In this document: positions 11,796-22,869 of the stretch, in pieces | Position numbering within the stretch: position 1 is the stretch's first letter | Layout of the letters: each line of letters begins with the position of its first letter | Source of the DNA: Cryptomeria japonica | Taxonomy: Eukaryota; Streptophyta; Pinopsida; Cupressales; Cupressaceae | NCBI RefSeq assembly: GCF_030272615.1 | Contig: NC_081406.1 | Location: forward strand, 187,238,891 to 187,302,890 | DNA: 64,000 bases | Direction: 5' to 3' | Translations under genes and position numbers: made by a program | Notes under the pieces: generated by a model | What the model saw: the letters and a program-made list of their open reading frames with translations, nothing else | Told to the model about the DNA's origin: nothing | Databases searched by the model: none

Positions 11796-12414
11796 TTACG
11801 GATAGTAAGAATGGAGCAGTCTCGTCTTTTCCATATAGAAGACCACCAAATGTTCTCTTTGATTATTTGAATTATTGTTATTTCCATTCTTCACATCATG
11901 TCTTTCTTGTGTATGGTTTTCACTTCGTGAAACCATTTGCATATCATTAGACACAAGTTGTTCTTTTGGTGTTTTTGTATTTTTGGATTTTTCTTCTATC
12001 TTCATTACAGGTTAACTTCGGTAGGCATCCACACATGGTGTTGTAGTTTGTTCTTTTGGAGCGTCGGACAAACTTTGGACCACACCTACGAAATTTGGCG
12101 GTTGCTAAGGAGCATCGAATGCACTAAAAAACATTGGTGCCTCGCTTTGGTGACATTTGTGTTCGTGAAAGCGTTAGGTTTGGGAGCATCGTAAGACTTT
12201 CTAGGAACATTTGACATGCTCTGTAGAGTGCCCTTTGTGGTGATAGTATCAGTCAAGCCATACAACAATGTTTCCCGAAGTTCACAAATTCTCATCAATT
12301 CAATCAAAGGCAAACTAACCTTTTTCTTAAATTCTTCCAGCACGTATGAGCTCAATCTCTTCAATTCATTTTTAGGATGATCATTCTTTTGCCTTTGTTC
12401 CATCAGTGGGGTAG
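11796..12414 (-). pseudogene. Gypsy gag, 3' part
   Basis: This segment joins in frame with 20457-19952 once copy B and one GGTAG duplication are removed: the right part ends around QQNKTRQL and the left continues TTPLMEQRQKNDHPK. It includes a helical stretch (KNELKRLSSYVLEEFKKKV) and a low-complexity asparagine run (NGNNNNSNNQ). I see no CCHC zinc knuckle. Stops near 12086 and 11796 break it. Confidence 0.6.
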
Positions 12415-13275
12415 TGTTGACGTGTATTTTGTACACTATCAAACACAGAATAAAATACCCAAGGGTACCTTATCCTCTCTTGAGTAAAGCCTCTGATTGC
12501 TGAAGATGTCGCGAAAAAGGATCAATCAGGATGACTCCAAGGTTCTTCATTGTAGGATCTCTACGTGTGGATAAGCACCAGTGGTCGTTGTGAATGTTGT
12601 TTCTTCAAGGGGCCTTACGTTTTCGGATTGCAGGAACAGAAATTTCCTAAAACTAACAAATTCTCAAAAAAGATCAAAAGATAGGGTTTGCAAGAGATGA
12701 ATTCTAATCTAATCCTAAGAATGACTTGATGTAGGCTAGACTTGGTAAGATTCTACCAATTTCAGTATTGCTAAGGAATTACAACTCTACTGGAATTGAT
12801 GCGATCTTCTGAGGTGATTAGTGATTTTTCGAATCATCAAGGATTATAGACACTACCATAAAGGTACATACCAATAGTTCAATAATGATTGAAGGTTCAA
12901 GCAATCCAAATATCTCCAGTTGACCACACAAGGCGTCCTTACAATCAGTAAGAAGCTAGTGGTTTGGAAAGTGAATCTCACCAAAGATCAAGCTCAACAC
13001 TTAGTCCTTCAAACTTAAATACTACTTCGACTGAGAATGATTCAAGAAAGTAAACAACCATGAAGATAGCCACAAGAATTGCAATAAAACACCATAACTT
13101 CAATATTTTATTGATCTCAAAGCCAAAATAAACAACAATTGTTTGAAATCCTTTCTTCAATGCTTAATCTTGCTACAAAATAACTTTCTTCTCTCCAAAA
13201 GCTCTAATCTTCTAATTTCTAATTGCTTATCTCTAATATCTAATTATCTAATGACAAAATGAAAATGAGTGAGGG
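12415..13275 (-). other. 3' terminal (R-U5-like) region of copy B
   Basis: Downstream of the TATA box the minus strand holds an AATAAAATATTG polyadenylation-like stretch (about 13115-13105), a block with CACTAGCTTCTTACTG..CGCCTTGTGTGGTCAACTGG (about 12966-12914), and the terminal motif CTCAAGAGAGGATAAGGTACC..TATTTTATTCTGTG before CGTCAACA. These blocks recur in copies C-F, so this part is the most conserved non-coding portion of the family. Its layout resembles R and U5 of an LTR. Confidence 0.65.
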
Positions 13276-13365
13276 TATATATAGCATCCTCAATTACAAT
13301 GAACGGCCCAGATCATAAGAAGATCAACGGCTGAGATTCTGACACCTAAACCCTAATTAGGGTTT
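13276..13365 (-). promoter_or_regulatory. Promoter block of copy B: double telo-box, site II, TATA
   Basis: On the minus strand the palindrome AAACCCTAATTAGGGTTT (13365-13348) contains two inverted telo-boxes (AAACCCTA). It is followed by CCGTTGATC (about 13327), CTGGGCCGTT containing the site-II core TGGGCC (13310-13305), and TATATATA at 13283-13276. The order is conserved in the family. Telo-box plus site II is a known combination in plant promoters active in dividing cells; use here is inferred. Confidence 0.65.
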
Positions 13366-13477
13366 GTTACAAAAAAGTCCCCTTTTAATTGAACATTATT
13401 AAATGCATAGCCAAATATTTAATTGGCACAAAAATCGAGGGAACATAGACCAATGATAATTAAGATGCCACATCATT

Positions 13478-16400
13478 TTATAACAACCTCTCTTCTAGAA
13501 CCTTATTCCCTTTCCAATGTTCCTTCTTAGCATATGCAATGAATCTGGACACAATTCCTTCAATCTCAACAATAGGAATCTCGGGAAGATTCCTCATTCG
13601 TTCCTCCAAGTGGATAACCTGATCAAAGGCCTTGAGAAGAGCCGCACCTCATCCAGGTGCGAGTTCTTTGATCTTCTCAATCAAGAGCATAGTAGTGAAC
13701 ATTTGATCCCGTTGCCCATCTGTGATGACATTCTCATCTTTGCAAAAGATGACCTTGACTCTTTCTTCCAACTCTTGAAGGTCCACATCTATCTCAACTT
13801 CGATCCTCCTGCCAAGAATGGTACATAACACCTCAAACACCTTGTCCTGAATTGGATGGATGACGCCCTCAACTTGATTGCACTTGGTGCTGATGTCCTC
13901 GAAAAGAACCTCCTTCATCTGAAGTAGAGTTGACCACTGAAGTAAATTATGAGCTCCTCCATCCATTATCTTTTCTTGTGCTAGGATCTTCCTTGGTGTT
14001 TGCCTGATTACTTGCAAAACAGGAATGATAACATCTCTAGTGTGAGCGAAAGCGGCTACTGTTATCATTAGGTTGTGGACGATCTCAAGGACCTGGATAG
14101 CTCGGTGGATTGTCTGCATCATTCTTGTTGCAAATTCAACGGCAATTGTATGGGATTTGTCAATCCAAGAGCTCATAAGCTGAACCAAGCTCTTGACTCT
14201 CTCTGCCTCGCCAACTGATTCAAGGGGAAGTGCTTGCACAGGAGACACTACTGGATCCTGACGCCCCAAGGGCTGATTGAGATGGCTAAAGTAGCCTCTC
14301 CAAGCACCGAACTCTCTCTCAAGCTTTCTATTCTTTTCCATTTCTTCCTTAAGCTTGTCTTTAAGTACTTCAAATGAATCGGTTGCCTCATCCAGTGCCT
14401 ACTCAGCAGTGAGTGGACCAAGCTCAAATGTTTCTACATCGTACTCTTCTGCAAGGATTTCACCTTCATACTTGTCCACTATTGGTGTAGCTATCTGCAA
14501 CTTCCGGGACCCTGTCTCATCTCTGATCATCTTGGACATCTTGGTGGCCTTCTTCTTCTCCGTTACTTCCTGAGAATTTCCTACAAGGCTCTCTAAGTCA
14601 ATTACATTATCTTCATCCTCAATCACAGTCACCCTTGTCAGTCTCTCCTTAAACCAATCTGGAATGGCGGATCTCATCTCTCTAACTTGTATTTCTTTAG
14701 GCAATGGTTCGTCTTTCCGGAGAGGAGATGTCACTTCATCATCATTCTTGTCTTCATGTAGCTCATTGACTTGGGGAGATCGACTTGACGAATGCTGAGG
14801 TGCCTTCCCTTTTTCAAGTTTATCATTCTGTACTATTGACTCCATAGATTCATCAACCTCAGGCATCGTCATCTCTTGTCCTTCAGCTTGACTTGTCCTT
14901 TTCTCATGTCGAGATGATGTACCTGATGAGCGATCTCGATTGGCCTCTTGCTTCTTCTTAGAGGGTTCCCTTTTCTCGGGTCTTTCTTTCCTCTTCGCGC
15001 CTCTAGGATGAGAATTGTCTTCACTTGCGCTTGCTCCTCCTTCTTCTAGTCTTTCCTCCAAAGTAAAAGTCATTGGTACGTTCTGTTCTCTTAACTTTTG
15101 ATGTTGTACATCCACCCATCTGCGAGTACATGACAAAACTGGGGCCATCAAAGCTCTCAAGTCTGAGATCTCAGGCTCGTTCCAATCTATCTTTACTGCT
15201 TTGTCCTCTCTGTCATAGGATGACTGGAGATGTCTGCCACTGTCCTGAGCTTGATCGGCCACTCTGTAAACTTTGCATTTCCTGATGAAATCTAAAGGTA
15301 ATCTGGAATGCATCTTTCTTTTCACTTCTAAATCACTTGAGAGATTCATCCAAAAGTCTTCTCCCTGAAATTCGTGCTTGTACTTCCTACCATATGTCTC
15401 TTCTATATATCCATAAGGATCAAAATTCTCCCTTAAGGCAAAGAACGTGAATGAATATGAGGCCAACTCCCTCTCTGCATCATCCAAGGCTAGAGCATTA
15501 GGACATACCTCAACTGAATTCCCCAATATGATGGGCACGGGAATTCCATTTCTATGCCTGTGTCTGAATGCCTTCGCATAGTCTGCCAACTGCCTAGTCA
15601 CCTCAAGTAGCACTATCCTGTCTGTCGGATACCTCGGCAACATGTAGGAAGGTTAAGGACACCCGTGAACTCTAATATATGTAAACTTTGGAAACTGGAT
15701 GAACCAAGCACCATACCTCTTTACAAGCTCTTGTGCATCTAGAGATAGTCGGTTGTGAATCCCGCCTTGCAATATCCTAGTGATGTTCATCGTGAAGGTA
15801 TCATTGACTAACTTGTAGTCACTTCCTGGTGGATGATGCAAATGAACATAAGAGTCACAAACTCTCACTTCTCCGGGTCCTCTTCCGATCACTCCTCTGT
15901 GAGGTAGTCCTGCATATTCGAAACTCCTGATCAAAGCATATATGACGTATGAGCTCATGTGAAATGACTTGGTAGGCTTTTGTCTTCTTAACTGCACGTC
16001 CAAGCAATGGCTAATAATTCTAGCCCAATGAATCGTTCCTTTTCCTTGAACTATCACTTGGATGAAGTAGAACATCCACTTCTCAAAATAGAAGGCTTGA
16101 GGAGCCCCTGTAACTCGATTGAGCAAAGTTATCAAATCTCTATACTCCTCCTGGAAGTCGATCCTATGTGGTGTATTGGGAATCTTGCTCAGGCGAGGAC
16201 GACTTTTGAGTAACCAATTCTTATTGATGATGCTCAAGCAAGTGTTTGGATCATCTTCATACATCGACCTGGCTCCTTCTAGGCTTTTGTAAATCATATC
16301 TTTATGCTCTGGAAGATGGAGAGCTTCACTTATAGCCTCCTCCGAAAGGTATGCCAAAGTGTTCCGTTCCTTGGATACGATCGATCTTGATTGTGGGTCA

Positions 16401-16678
16401 TAATGGCGAGCACACTCGATCATCAGCTCATGGCACTGGACTGCTGGAGGGAAACCAGCCGCCTTGATGATGCCACTTTCAATTATTCTCTTTGCGACAG
16501 GTGATGGCTTGCCAATGTAAGGGACCTCTCGAAACTTCTTCACACTGAAGTTTCCCAAGTTGGTATCTCCAATGTTGCTCCACTTGCACACGATCTTGGT
16601 CTCCAATTCTTCATTCCTCTGATCTTCCTTCATGAGAGCTGGACGACTAGTGGATGCTCCTGCCTTTGGAGTCGCCAT
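13478..16678 (-). pseudogene. Large element ORF of copy B with three in-frame stops
   Basis: The frame opens with MATPKAGASTS at 16678 and is co-linear with the intact ORF of copy C for its whole length, ending RLL-stop at 13478. It has three internal stops: a TAA at 15655-15653 where copy C has leucine (TTA), a TAG at 14401-14399 where copy C has glutamine, and a TGA near 13646 where copy C has tryptophan. No frameshift was needed. The first ~370 residues are predicted helical, residues ~560-700 are charged and low-complexity with a basic cluster (KRKERPEKREPSKKKQ), and a probable coiled coil follows (about EKNRKLEREFGAW). No enzymatic motif is visible. Function unknown. Confidence 0.8.
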
Positions 16679-16686
16679 CTTGACAC

Positions 16687-16883
16687 CTACACAACATTTC
16701 ATAATGAGTAACATATTTTGAAGTGAGTAGCAATGAAGATTAAAAAAGGAAGACAAAAGATATTAATTAGGAAACTTCATGATAAATCTTGAGTTATCAT
16801 TTCCTAATTAACTACGCAATTTTCAAAACTTAAAGTTCAAAATTCAAAACTTCAACATTGGGACCAGGATGATCTCGCCATAC
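16687..16883 (-). other. Possible 5'-leader intron of copy B
   Basis: The minus strand has a donor-like GGAG/GTATGGC at 16884/16883 and an acceptor-like TGTTGTGTAG/GTGTC at 16687/16686, eight bases before the ORF start codon, enclosing 197 bp of A/T-rich sequence. Copy C has sites at equivalent positions. Splicing is predicted only by sequence. Confidence 0.4.
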
Positions 16884-17504
16884 CTCCACTTGAGAATTAA
16901 TTCTAAAAAATGATGCAAAAATAAGGTGAATTTTGGCTAGGCAAAATGTAGATCGAAGTCCTCCTTTTAGCAAAATGCGCCTCCTTTAGTCTTCACAAGC
17001 ATCAACTCCACCACCTTTAGTCTTCAACACTTGAGGTAAATTCGCCCCAACTAGACCAGATTTCGCACCTCCTTCCTTGTTCTCCAAGTTCGCACTTGAA
17101 ATAATGAGTGAATGATTGTTTAAAATTGCTCAAAACACCCCTATTATATAGGGCGTTCACCACTTCACCTCCCCATAGGCCGACTTGGCAAAATGGGCCA
17201 AAAAATAAATAAATTTGCAAAAAAAAAGAGGCCGACTTAATAAAATAAATAAAAATAAGCCTCTAAGCGCCCTATTTTCAATTTTAATTTCACAAAAATT
17301 AATTTTAAATGCCTTAATAATAAAAAATTCAATTTTTTTTAAGGCTCAAAATTAATTTATTAAATGCCATGCACCTTTATTAAATGCCAATTTAATTAAT
17401 TTTTTCAAATATTTCGAAGTTGGCAATTTTGGCATATAATGCGATTTGGAGGATATCAATGTTGGGATAAGGTAAAAAATAATGAATGCCAATGACTTCG
17501 CTCT

Positions 17505-19560
17505 GGTCCCTTGGAGAGGGACAGGAGCGCTTTTCTCAATCTAGGCCTTGCATTCCTCATTTTTACGTTCAAAACTTCATCTAGGCATTTTAAAATGGCA
17601 TTTTTGATTGGAGTCTTGAGTTTAATTCACTTGATCTTTAGAAGGAACGTGCCTTAGGACATTTTCGCCCTGGACCCTGGGTGAGGGACAGGAGCGCTTT
17701 TCACTTTTGCTCTTATTTCTTCGTCCTTTTAATTGCCAACTCTCAATGTGGGGTAAGTGATGATCTCTTTCATTCATTCTATGCATGCTTAACTTGTTAC
17801 TGCAAGGCAAAATATGCTCTTCCAAGATTTTTGCCCTGGTCCTCCAGTGAAGGACAGGCGCGCTTTTTGTATTGTAGCCCAAGATTGTCAAGTTTTGGAG
17901 TCAAACCTTTGTTCACCATGCTTTAGAAGATCCTTCCCATCTCGCACAACCTTGCCTTAGCATAATCTCGGAGGGAAATTGTTGATTTCATAAAAATCGC
18001 CCTGGTCCTTCAGTGAAGGACAGGAGCGCTTTGAGTCCATTGCACAAATTCATGATCACATTAATCTTCAAATTACTCTCCAGGCGTAGAATATCACATT
18101 TCACTACTTCTTGAGTCTTGGTGATAAAAATATCATTTCAAAATGCAAGGTAAATGGGCATATTTGGAGATTTCGCCCTGGTCCCTTGGAGAGGGACAGG
18201 AGCGCTTTTGCCAATTGTCATCAAAATTTGCAACTTTTGCATCTCAATTCCACCTCGAAGCATTTTAAACATCCTTTCAAACTTGCTCGTTGGCATAGGT
18301 TTGTCCAAATTTGGAGAGAAAGGCTAGATAATATGTTTTTTGCCCTGGTCCCTTGGAGAGGGACAGGAGCACTTTTGCAATTTCAAGCTTATCTGTCCTT
18401 TGCTAGCCTTCCAAATTATCTTCAATGGGCTAATCATGTCTTCTTCCATTCATTTCGATCACAGCACTTGCCTTGTCTTTGCAAGAAATTTACACTTTTT
18501 AGAAAATCGCTCTGGACCCTTGGAGAGGGACAGGAGCGCCTTTTTATTCCATGGAATATTTCCTTGTCTTTTAAACCCTCAATCGCGTCTAAGGCATAAA
18601 ACATCATTCGTCCTTCCCATCCAAGTCAAGTTTTACCATAAAATCTCAAACAAAGAGGAGAAACTTGAAAAAAACGCCATGGTCCTTCAGTGAGGGACAG
18701 GAGCGCCTATTGTCACTTGGGTTGATTTACTCCTTTGTAGACCACTTAAATTATATTCAATGGACAAAACATGCCTCCCTTGACCTCTTCAAATCATAAA
18801 ATCACTTTAATCTTGCAAAAATAGTGCAAATTCGAAATTCAAGCTCCGGTCCTTCAGTGAGGGATAGGAGCGCTTTTTGCCTTCTAGGCCAAAATGCTTC
18901 ATCTTTCATCTCGAAATTCCTTTGTTAGGGAAGATTTCATCTTACTTCACGCTATGAATAAGAGTTAATGTCCAAGAAATGTCTCGAATTGTGCATATAA
19001 AGAAAATCGCTCTGGTCCTTCAGTGAGGGACAGGAGCGCTTTTTGACCTTCTAGGCAAAAACTCCATCATTTCATTGTTTTTAATCAAGTCAGGATGCTT
19101 TATCATGTTCATTTCGTCATCCGCCATGCCTTTGATGTTTCAATTTGACCAAACAAGGCCAGGAATGACTCAAATAAGTCTTTTCGCCCTGGTCCCTTGG
19201 AGAGGGACAGGAGCACTTTCTCTTAATCCTTCAAAATTCATTATTTTCATGCCTTCAAAATCTTCAGAAACATCAAGTCACATCCAATTATCACTCTGGG
19301 AGACCCTGCACAAAACAAAATAGAAAAGCCAATGACAAATATGCATTAAATAACATTTTCGCCCTGGTCCCTGAGTGAGGGACAGGAGCGCTTTTGTCCT
19401 TTCTGGCTAATCCATTCAAAATTAAGTCTCCAAATATTTCACCAGGCAGAGTTAGGTCATTTTCAAGGCCAGGAATCAGTTAGCAAGCCTCTCAAAACAA
19501 GAAATTGCACTTGGAATGAAATTCGCCCTGGGCCTCCAGTGAAGGACGGGCGATTTCTCT
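17505..19560 (-). repeat. ~167-bp periodic hairpin array of copy B (13 cores)
   Basis: Thirteen copies of a ~30-bp core, in element orientation CGCTCCTGTCCCT..AGGGACCAGGGCG, occur with the GGAC of GGACAGGAG (plus strand) at 17519, 17686, 17852, 18018, 18194, 18361, 18528, 18695, 18862, 19028, 19205, 19380 and 19544. Intervals are 167, 166, 166, 176, 167, 167, 167, 167, 166, 177, 175 and 164. The two halves of the core are nearly complementary and could form a stem of about 13 bp. Text between cores is only weakly similar from unit to unit (recurring ATTCAATGG, AAATTATATTC phrases), suggesting an old tandem repeat in which only the core stayed conserved. Confidence 0.9.
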
Positions 19561-19889
19561 GTTTCAGGCATCATCTTGCCTCCAAAATTTGATCAAAATT
19601 TACCTAGGCAAGAATACACAATTTCATCTTCAAAATGTTAACACTTAGACAAAATTTGAATTTTCCCTCAAAAAACCCTGACTAGACTTAACCTGGGACC
19701 TATTTGACTTCCTGACAGACTCACCTTATTTCAATAATCAACCCTCGGAAGGATGCTTAATAACTTTCAAAATTTGACTGGACTCAGCTAGAATAATGTC
19801 AGAGGAAACCCCTAAGGTTTGGCCCTAGCCCAGACAGACCACTCACTCACTCAAAACCCTAAAAGCAGAGAGAAGAACAGGCAAAATAA

Positions 19890-19946
19890 AAAGCGAAAAG
19901 AGAGGGTCCCCATTTTAATGGGGCGATGTGTGAAATGGTCACAACA
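19890..19946 (-). other. 5' terminus of copy B with subterminal hairpin
   Basis: The element starts TGTTGTGACCATTTCACAC and continues ATCGCCCCATTAAAATGGGGACCC. The inverted repeat CCCCATT/AATGGGG lies about 25 bp inside the end. The same design is present in copies C, D and E with small changes. Confidence 0.7.
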
Positions 19947-19951
19947 GGTAG

Positions 19952-20457
19952 TTAGTTGCCTTGTTTTGTTTTGTTGAACGACTTGCTGCTTGTATTCTGG
20001 TGAATCCTTTAGGAGAGTCGGAACATTGCTTGCATTTGGATGTGGAAGAGTTTGGAAACTATTTGGCGGGATCGATGTAGTCAATGGCTCATTGTTCTGA
20101 AAATTCTTCAGATACACTTTTGGAGGATTTCCTGATGACTGTTGGAATGCTTGTACCTTCCACCAAGACACTATTATAAAGCGGGAGGAAACTATAGCCA
20201 TTGCTTGTAAATGACTCATTTGGCAACACTTTAGGTTCTGACATAGTTTGATACTGTGGTGTTTCCACTGGACCGTTGGTAGATGTGGGTAGAAATCTTT
20301 GATTAGGTTGTTGTGGCACGTATTCTTGAGATTCAAACGAGAATTTGAAGTCTTCCAAGATCAATGCTTGATCGTATCTTTGTGTAGGAACTAATTCATA
20401 TCCTGCCACTAGAGAATTCTCTGACGCTTCTGTATTCCTTTTCTCACTTTTGAAAAT
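19952..20457 (-). pseudogene. Gypsy gag, 5' part
   Basis: An open minus-strand frame runs from the hAT-like element boundary near 20457 through GYELVPTQRYDQALIL and proline/glutamine-rich text (YVPQQPNQRF) to the copy B insertion. It has no start codon at its upstream edge, so the N-terminus of gag is missing. Compositionally it looks like a gag linker region rather than a capsid core. Confidence 0.55.
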
Positions 20458-20463
20458 GTTAAC

Positions 20464-22612
20464 TTGTTTTTGAAGTGTTATAATGATTTCATATCAATTT
20501 GTTTGCAATTTTTAGTTCATTCTTATTGAGTAGGGAGACCTCAAACATCAAGATTCTAAGCCCTAGGGGCAATTAATATTATAGTCTATTATTGCTTCTT
20601 AAACAAGTAAATAGTTTTTTGCAACCTTTATTTCGTTGGAGATGTCAAACAAGAAGAACGGTAAGACTTCTGAATGTGGTGAAGACCAAGAGAGGCCAAC
20701 AAAACGCAAAACCTTAATTTTGTACTTTGGCAATGTTTGTAGTCAAAAAGATGAAGCTACATCATCGCAACTACAAGATTCACAACTTACACCGAATATT
20801 GAAGAAGGCAGCAAATGCGATATCTTAGATGACAATGAAGAAGATGTTCTGGTAGATACCCAAGGTAGCGGTAATGAGATAATCGACTTGGTTAGCAATG
20901 TCGTAGATGATGATGATGCACGAAAGGGGAAAAGAAAATCCAAATCAAAAACAAGTCGAGAGTGAGAGATGGCAAGTCATTTTCAAATTGATTGGGTGTC
21001 AAAGTATCTATTCATTGAACCAGTAGAGAATCCAAAGAAAGGTGAAACTCCAATAAAATGAAGGTGTAAGATTTGTAGTTGGAAATATAAAAAAGAAAAA
21101 GAGGTTGCAACTCAAGCTTGACACCATAGAAAAGCATATCGGCAAAGTTTACGAAAAATAAATCATAGATGGAATTGAAAAATAAATGATAAGATGGAAA
21201 ACAAAAGACCAATGTTAGAATGTTAAGTGTGTCGTAGAATATGAAGTGCATTTGAAAAGACAATCAAAGCTTGTTGAATGTGGAGGTTCATGTGAAGCTA
21301 TTTTTGGAAAGGCAATGGCAGTAGCACAACTGGGAAAAACTATTCAGTTAAGTGTTGTTTTTTATTTTTTGACCAGAGGGCATCCTATGACACACTACCC
21401 AGAAATTAGTACCTTCTTATACTTTCTGGGTGTTCCTAACTTTCCTAACAGTCATTGGTCAGTAAACAGTGCATGGTAATGGGCAAATTGTCTTGCTGAG
21501 GTTGAAAAACAAGATATAAAGGAAAAAATAAGATAGTCAAACTTTATTGCATTGTCTTTGGACAAAGTTACGGCAATAGATAATGTCTTGGGTATGTATG
21601 CATGTTTATACTATACAAAATCCTGTCGGCCAACCTCGTCTACTATGTGTTTCTAAATTGAAGGAGAATGCAATAGCGGAACCTCTATTTCAACTAGTTA
21701 AGAATTTTTTAATTGAATGTGGAGGTATGGATGACTTGACAATTGCAAAAAAGTTGGTATGTGTTGGAGCAGATGGAGCTTCAGTAATGTAAAGTCATAG
21801 GAATGGTCTTTGCATAAAGCTACAAACTTCTTGTTCACCCAACATGACTGCCATTCACTACATGGCCCATAGAATGAATTTAGCTTTTAAAATTGTGAGC
21901 AAGTATCCTCTAGTAACAAATGTTAAAGATTTCGTTAGAGAGCTATACTCTAATTTCTGTCGAAATCCCAAACAGTTTTTGGAATTTCAAAATTTTGCAG
22001 ATGGAATAACCGATGGGAACAAGCTTCTTAAGGATGTCGATACCAAATGGATCTCCTTGCCTAGACCAACGCATCAAGTTTATCCAAAACATCGATCCTT
22101 GATTGGAGTATTGTACGAAAATCACCACACAATAGACAAAGCTCTTGACCTGCTTCGTAGGTTAAGTGATATAGAGACAATCTTAACTTTAGCAGGTCTT
22201 CTCCCCATGGTAGAAGAAATGAACCTTCTTGCGAAAAAGCCCAAGAAAGAGCTATGTATATTGCAAAATATGCTAAGCTACGTAAAATCACATGCATGTC
22301 CCTCATTAATCTCTATCAATCACAACAAACATTTGTAAATGAAAAATTTGCTAGCTGGTAGACAGTGACAGATTTGAACAATACTAACAATTGTTTTCAA
22401 TTTAATGCAAATGGGGAGTTATGTATCAGTGTACGTGGTTTTGAGATACCAATGCACTACCTTAACACGGTCACGGAACCAGGAAAGTGCCCTAAGAAAA
22501 AAAAAGTATCATAAGGGAAGAATTTAGCAAGATTGTTGAGTCTATAACTGTCAGTCTCAAGAAAATCGTCTCTTCTGTTTCCTCAAAAATTAGAAAACGA
22601 TTCCCTTGTGAT
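20464..22612 (+). mobile_element. hAT-like DNA transposon, left copy (5'-truncated, decayed)
   Basis: A transposon read on the plus strand, with a decayed transposase (20642-22340 and beyond). From about 20464 to 22612 it is matched in inverted orientation by 22699-34181 once the later insertions are removed. Its start coincides with the end of the gypsy gag reading frame. I could not identify terminal inverted repeats or an 8-bp target duplication, so the superfamily call rests on the transposase text. Confidence 0.65.
20642..22500 (+). pseudogene. hAT-like transposase, left copy
   Basis: From ATG at 20642 an acidic N-terminal segment (MSNKKNGKTSECGEDQ) runs to a stop at 20963. Translation through stops gives FQIDWVSKYLFIEPV and RCKICSWKYKK (a possible BED-type zinc finger start). 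Later pieces read VECGGSCEAIFGKAM (21246-), VCVGADGASVM (ends 21789) and MTAIHYMAHRMNLAFKIV (from 21844), then HRSLIGVLYENHHTIDKAL. The GADGAS and C/IHYMAHRMNLA blocks are typical of hAT-related transposases of the ZNF862/KIAA1586-like group. At least five stops or shifts make it inactive. Confidence 0.65.
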
Positions 22613-22698
22613 GAAATAGGATTCGCTCCTAAACGTAGCCTTAGACAATGTGGATTACGATTCCCTCCTAAACATAGCCTTAGACAATGTGGATGACA
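22613..22698. repeat. Spacer at the centre of the inverted hAT-like pair, with a 39-bp tandem duplication
   Basis: Between the inverted arms (ATTCCCTTGTGAT at 22612 and ATCACAAGGGAAT at 22699) lies an 86-bp spacer. It holds two copies of a unit containing CCTAAACGTAGCCTTAGACA and TGTGGAT, starting at 22620 and 22659 (39-bp period). Confidence 0.75.
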
Positions 22699-22869
22699 AT
22701 CACAAGGGAATCATTTTCTAATTTCTAAGGAAATGGACGAGGCGATTTTCTTCAAACTAGCAGTTACATGCTCAACAATCATGCTAATATCTTACCTTGT
22801 AACACTTACTTCTAGCCTCTTAGGGCATTTTCCTGGTTCCCTAACCGTGGCAAGGTAGTGCATTGGTAT

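Larger units (their letters stand above)
12415..19946 (-). mobile_element. Copy B of the ORF-bearing TG...CA element family
   Basis: The minus-strand unit starts TGTTGTGACC at 19946 and ends CGTCAACA at 12415, 7,532 bp, flanked by a perfect GGTAG duplication (12410-12414 and 19947-19951) within gypsy gag. From 5' to 3' it has a subterminal hairpin, a 13-unit ~167-bp array (19560-17505), a leader with a possible intron, a ~1,067-codon ORF with three in-frame stops (16678-13478), a promoter block (13365-13276) and a conserved 3' end. No internal TGTTGTGACC or CGTCAACA was found, so there is no pair of direct LTRs. TG...CA ends and a 5-bp duplication are typical of retroviral-type integrase. Confidence 0.9.
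6138..20457 (-). mobile_element. Ty3/gypsy LTR retrotransposon, decayed, split by copy B
   Basis: Domains read on the minus strand in the order gag (20457 to 19952 and 12414 to about 11800), aspartic protease (~11750), extra RNase H (~10870-10480), reverse transcriptase (10288-9179), RNase H (~9170-8780), integrase (8774-7887) and C-terminal domain (~7440), then a polypurine tract and a putative 3' LTR. Protease-RT-RNaseH-INT order marks it as Ty3/gypsy. Many stops and frameshifts show it is inactive. Gag is cut at 12414/19952 by copy B, whose GGTAG duplication lets the two halves be joined. The 5' end of the element is lost where the hAT-like inverted pair begins near 20460, and I found no 5' LTR in the window. 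Confidence 0.85.

Noticed and set aside
13348-13365. Interstitial telomere repeats
   Set aside because: Only two inverted telomere-like units forming one palindrome, at the same promoter position in each copy. This is a telo-box motif, not telomeric DNA.
13649-13828. Plus-strand ORFs opposite the large element ORF (such as 13517-13828, 44504-44833)
   Set aside because: Shadow frames on the non-coding strand of the minus-strand ORF.
17622-19323. ORFs of 80-160 codons within the array regions of copies B, C and E
   Set aside because: They reflect the periodic cores read in frame and differ between copies; no conservation as protein.
17505-19560. Repeat-spacer pattern with palindromic repeats resembling a CRISPR array
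   Set aside because: Spacers are ~135 bp, diverged from one another by mutation, and the array lies inside a plant retroelement-like unit with no cas-like genes. It is a decayed tandem repeat.
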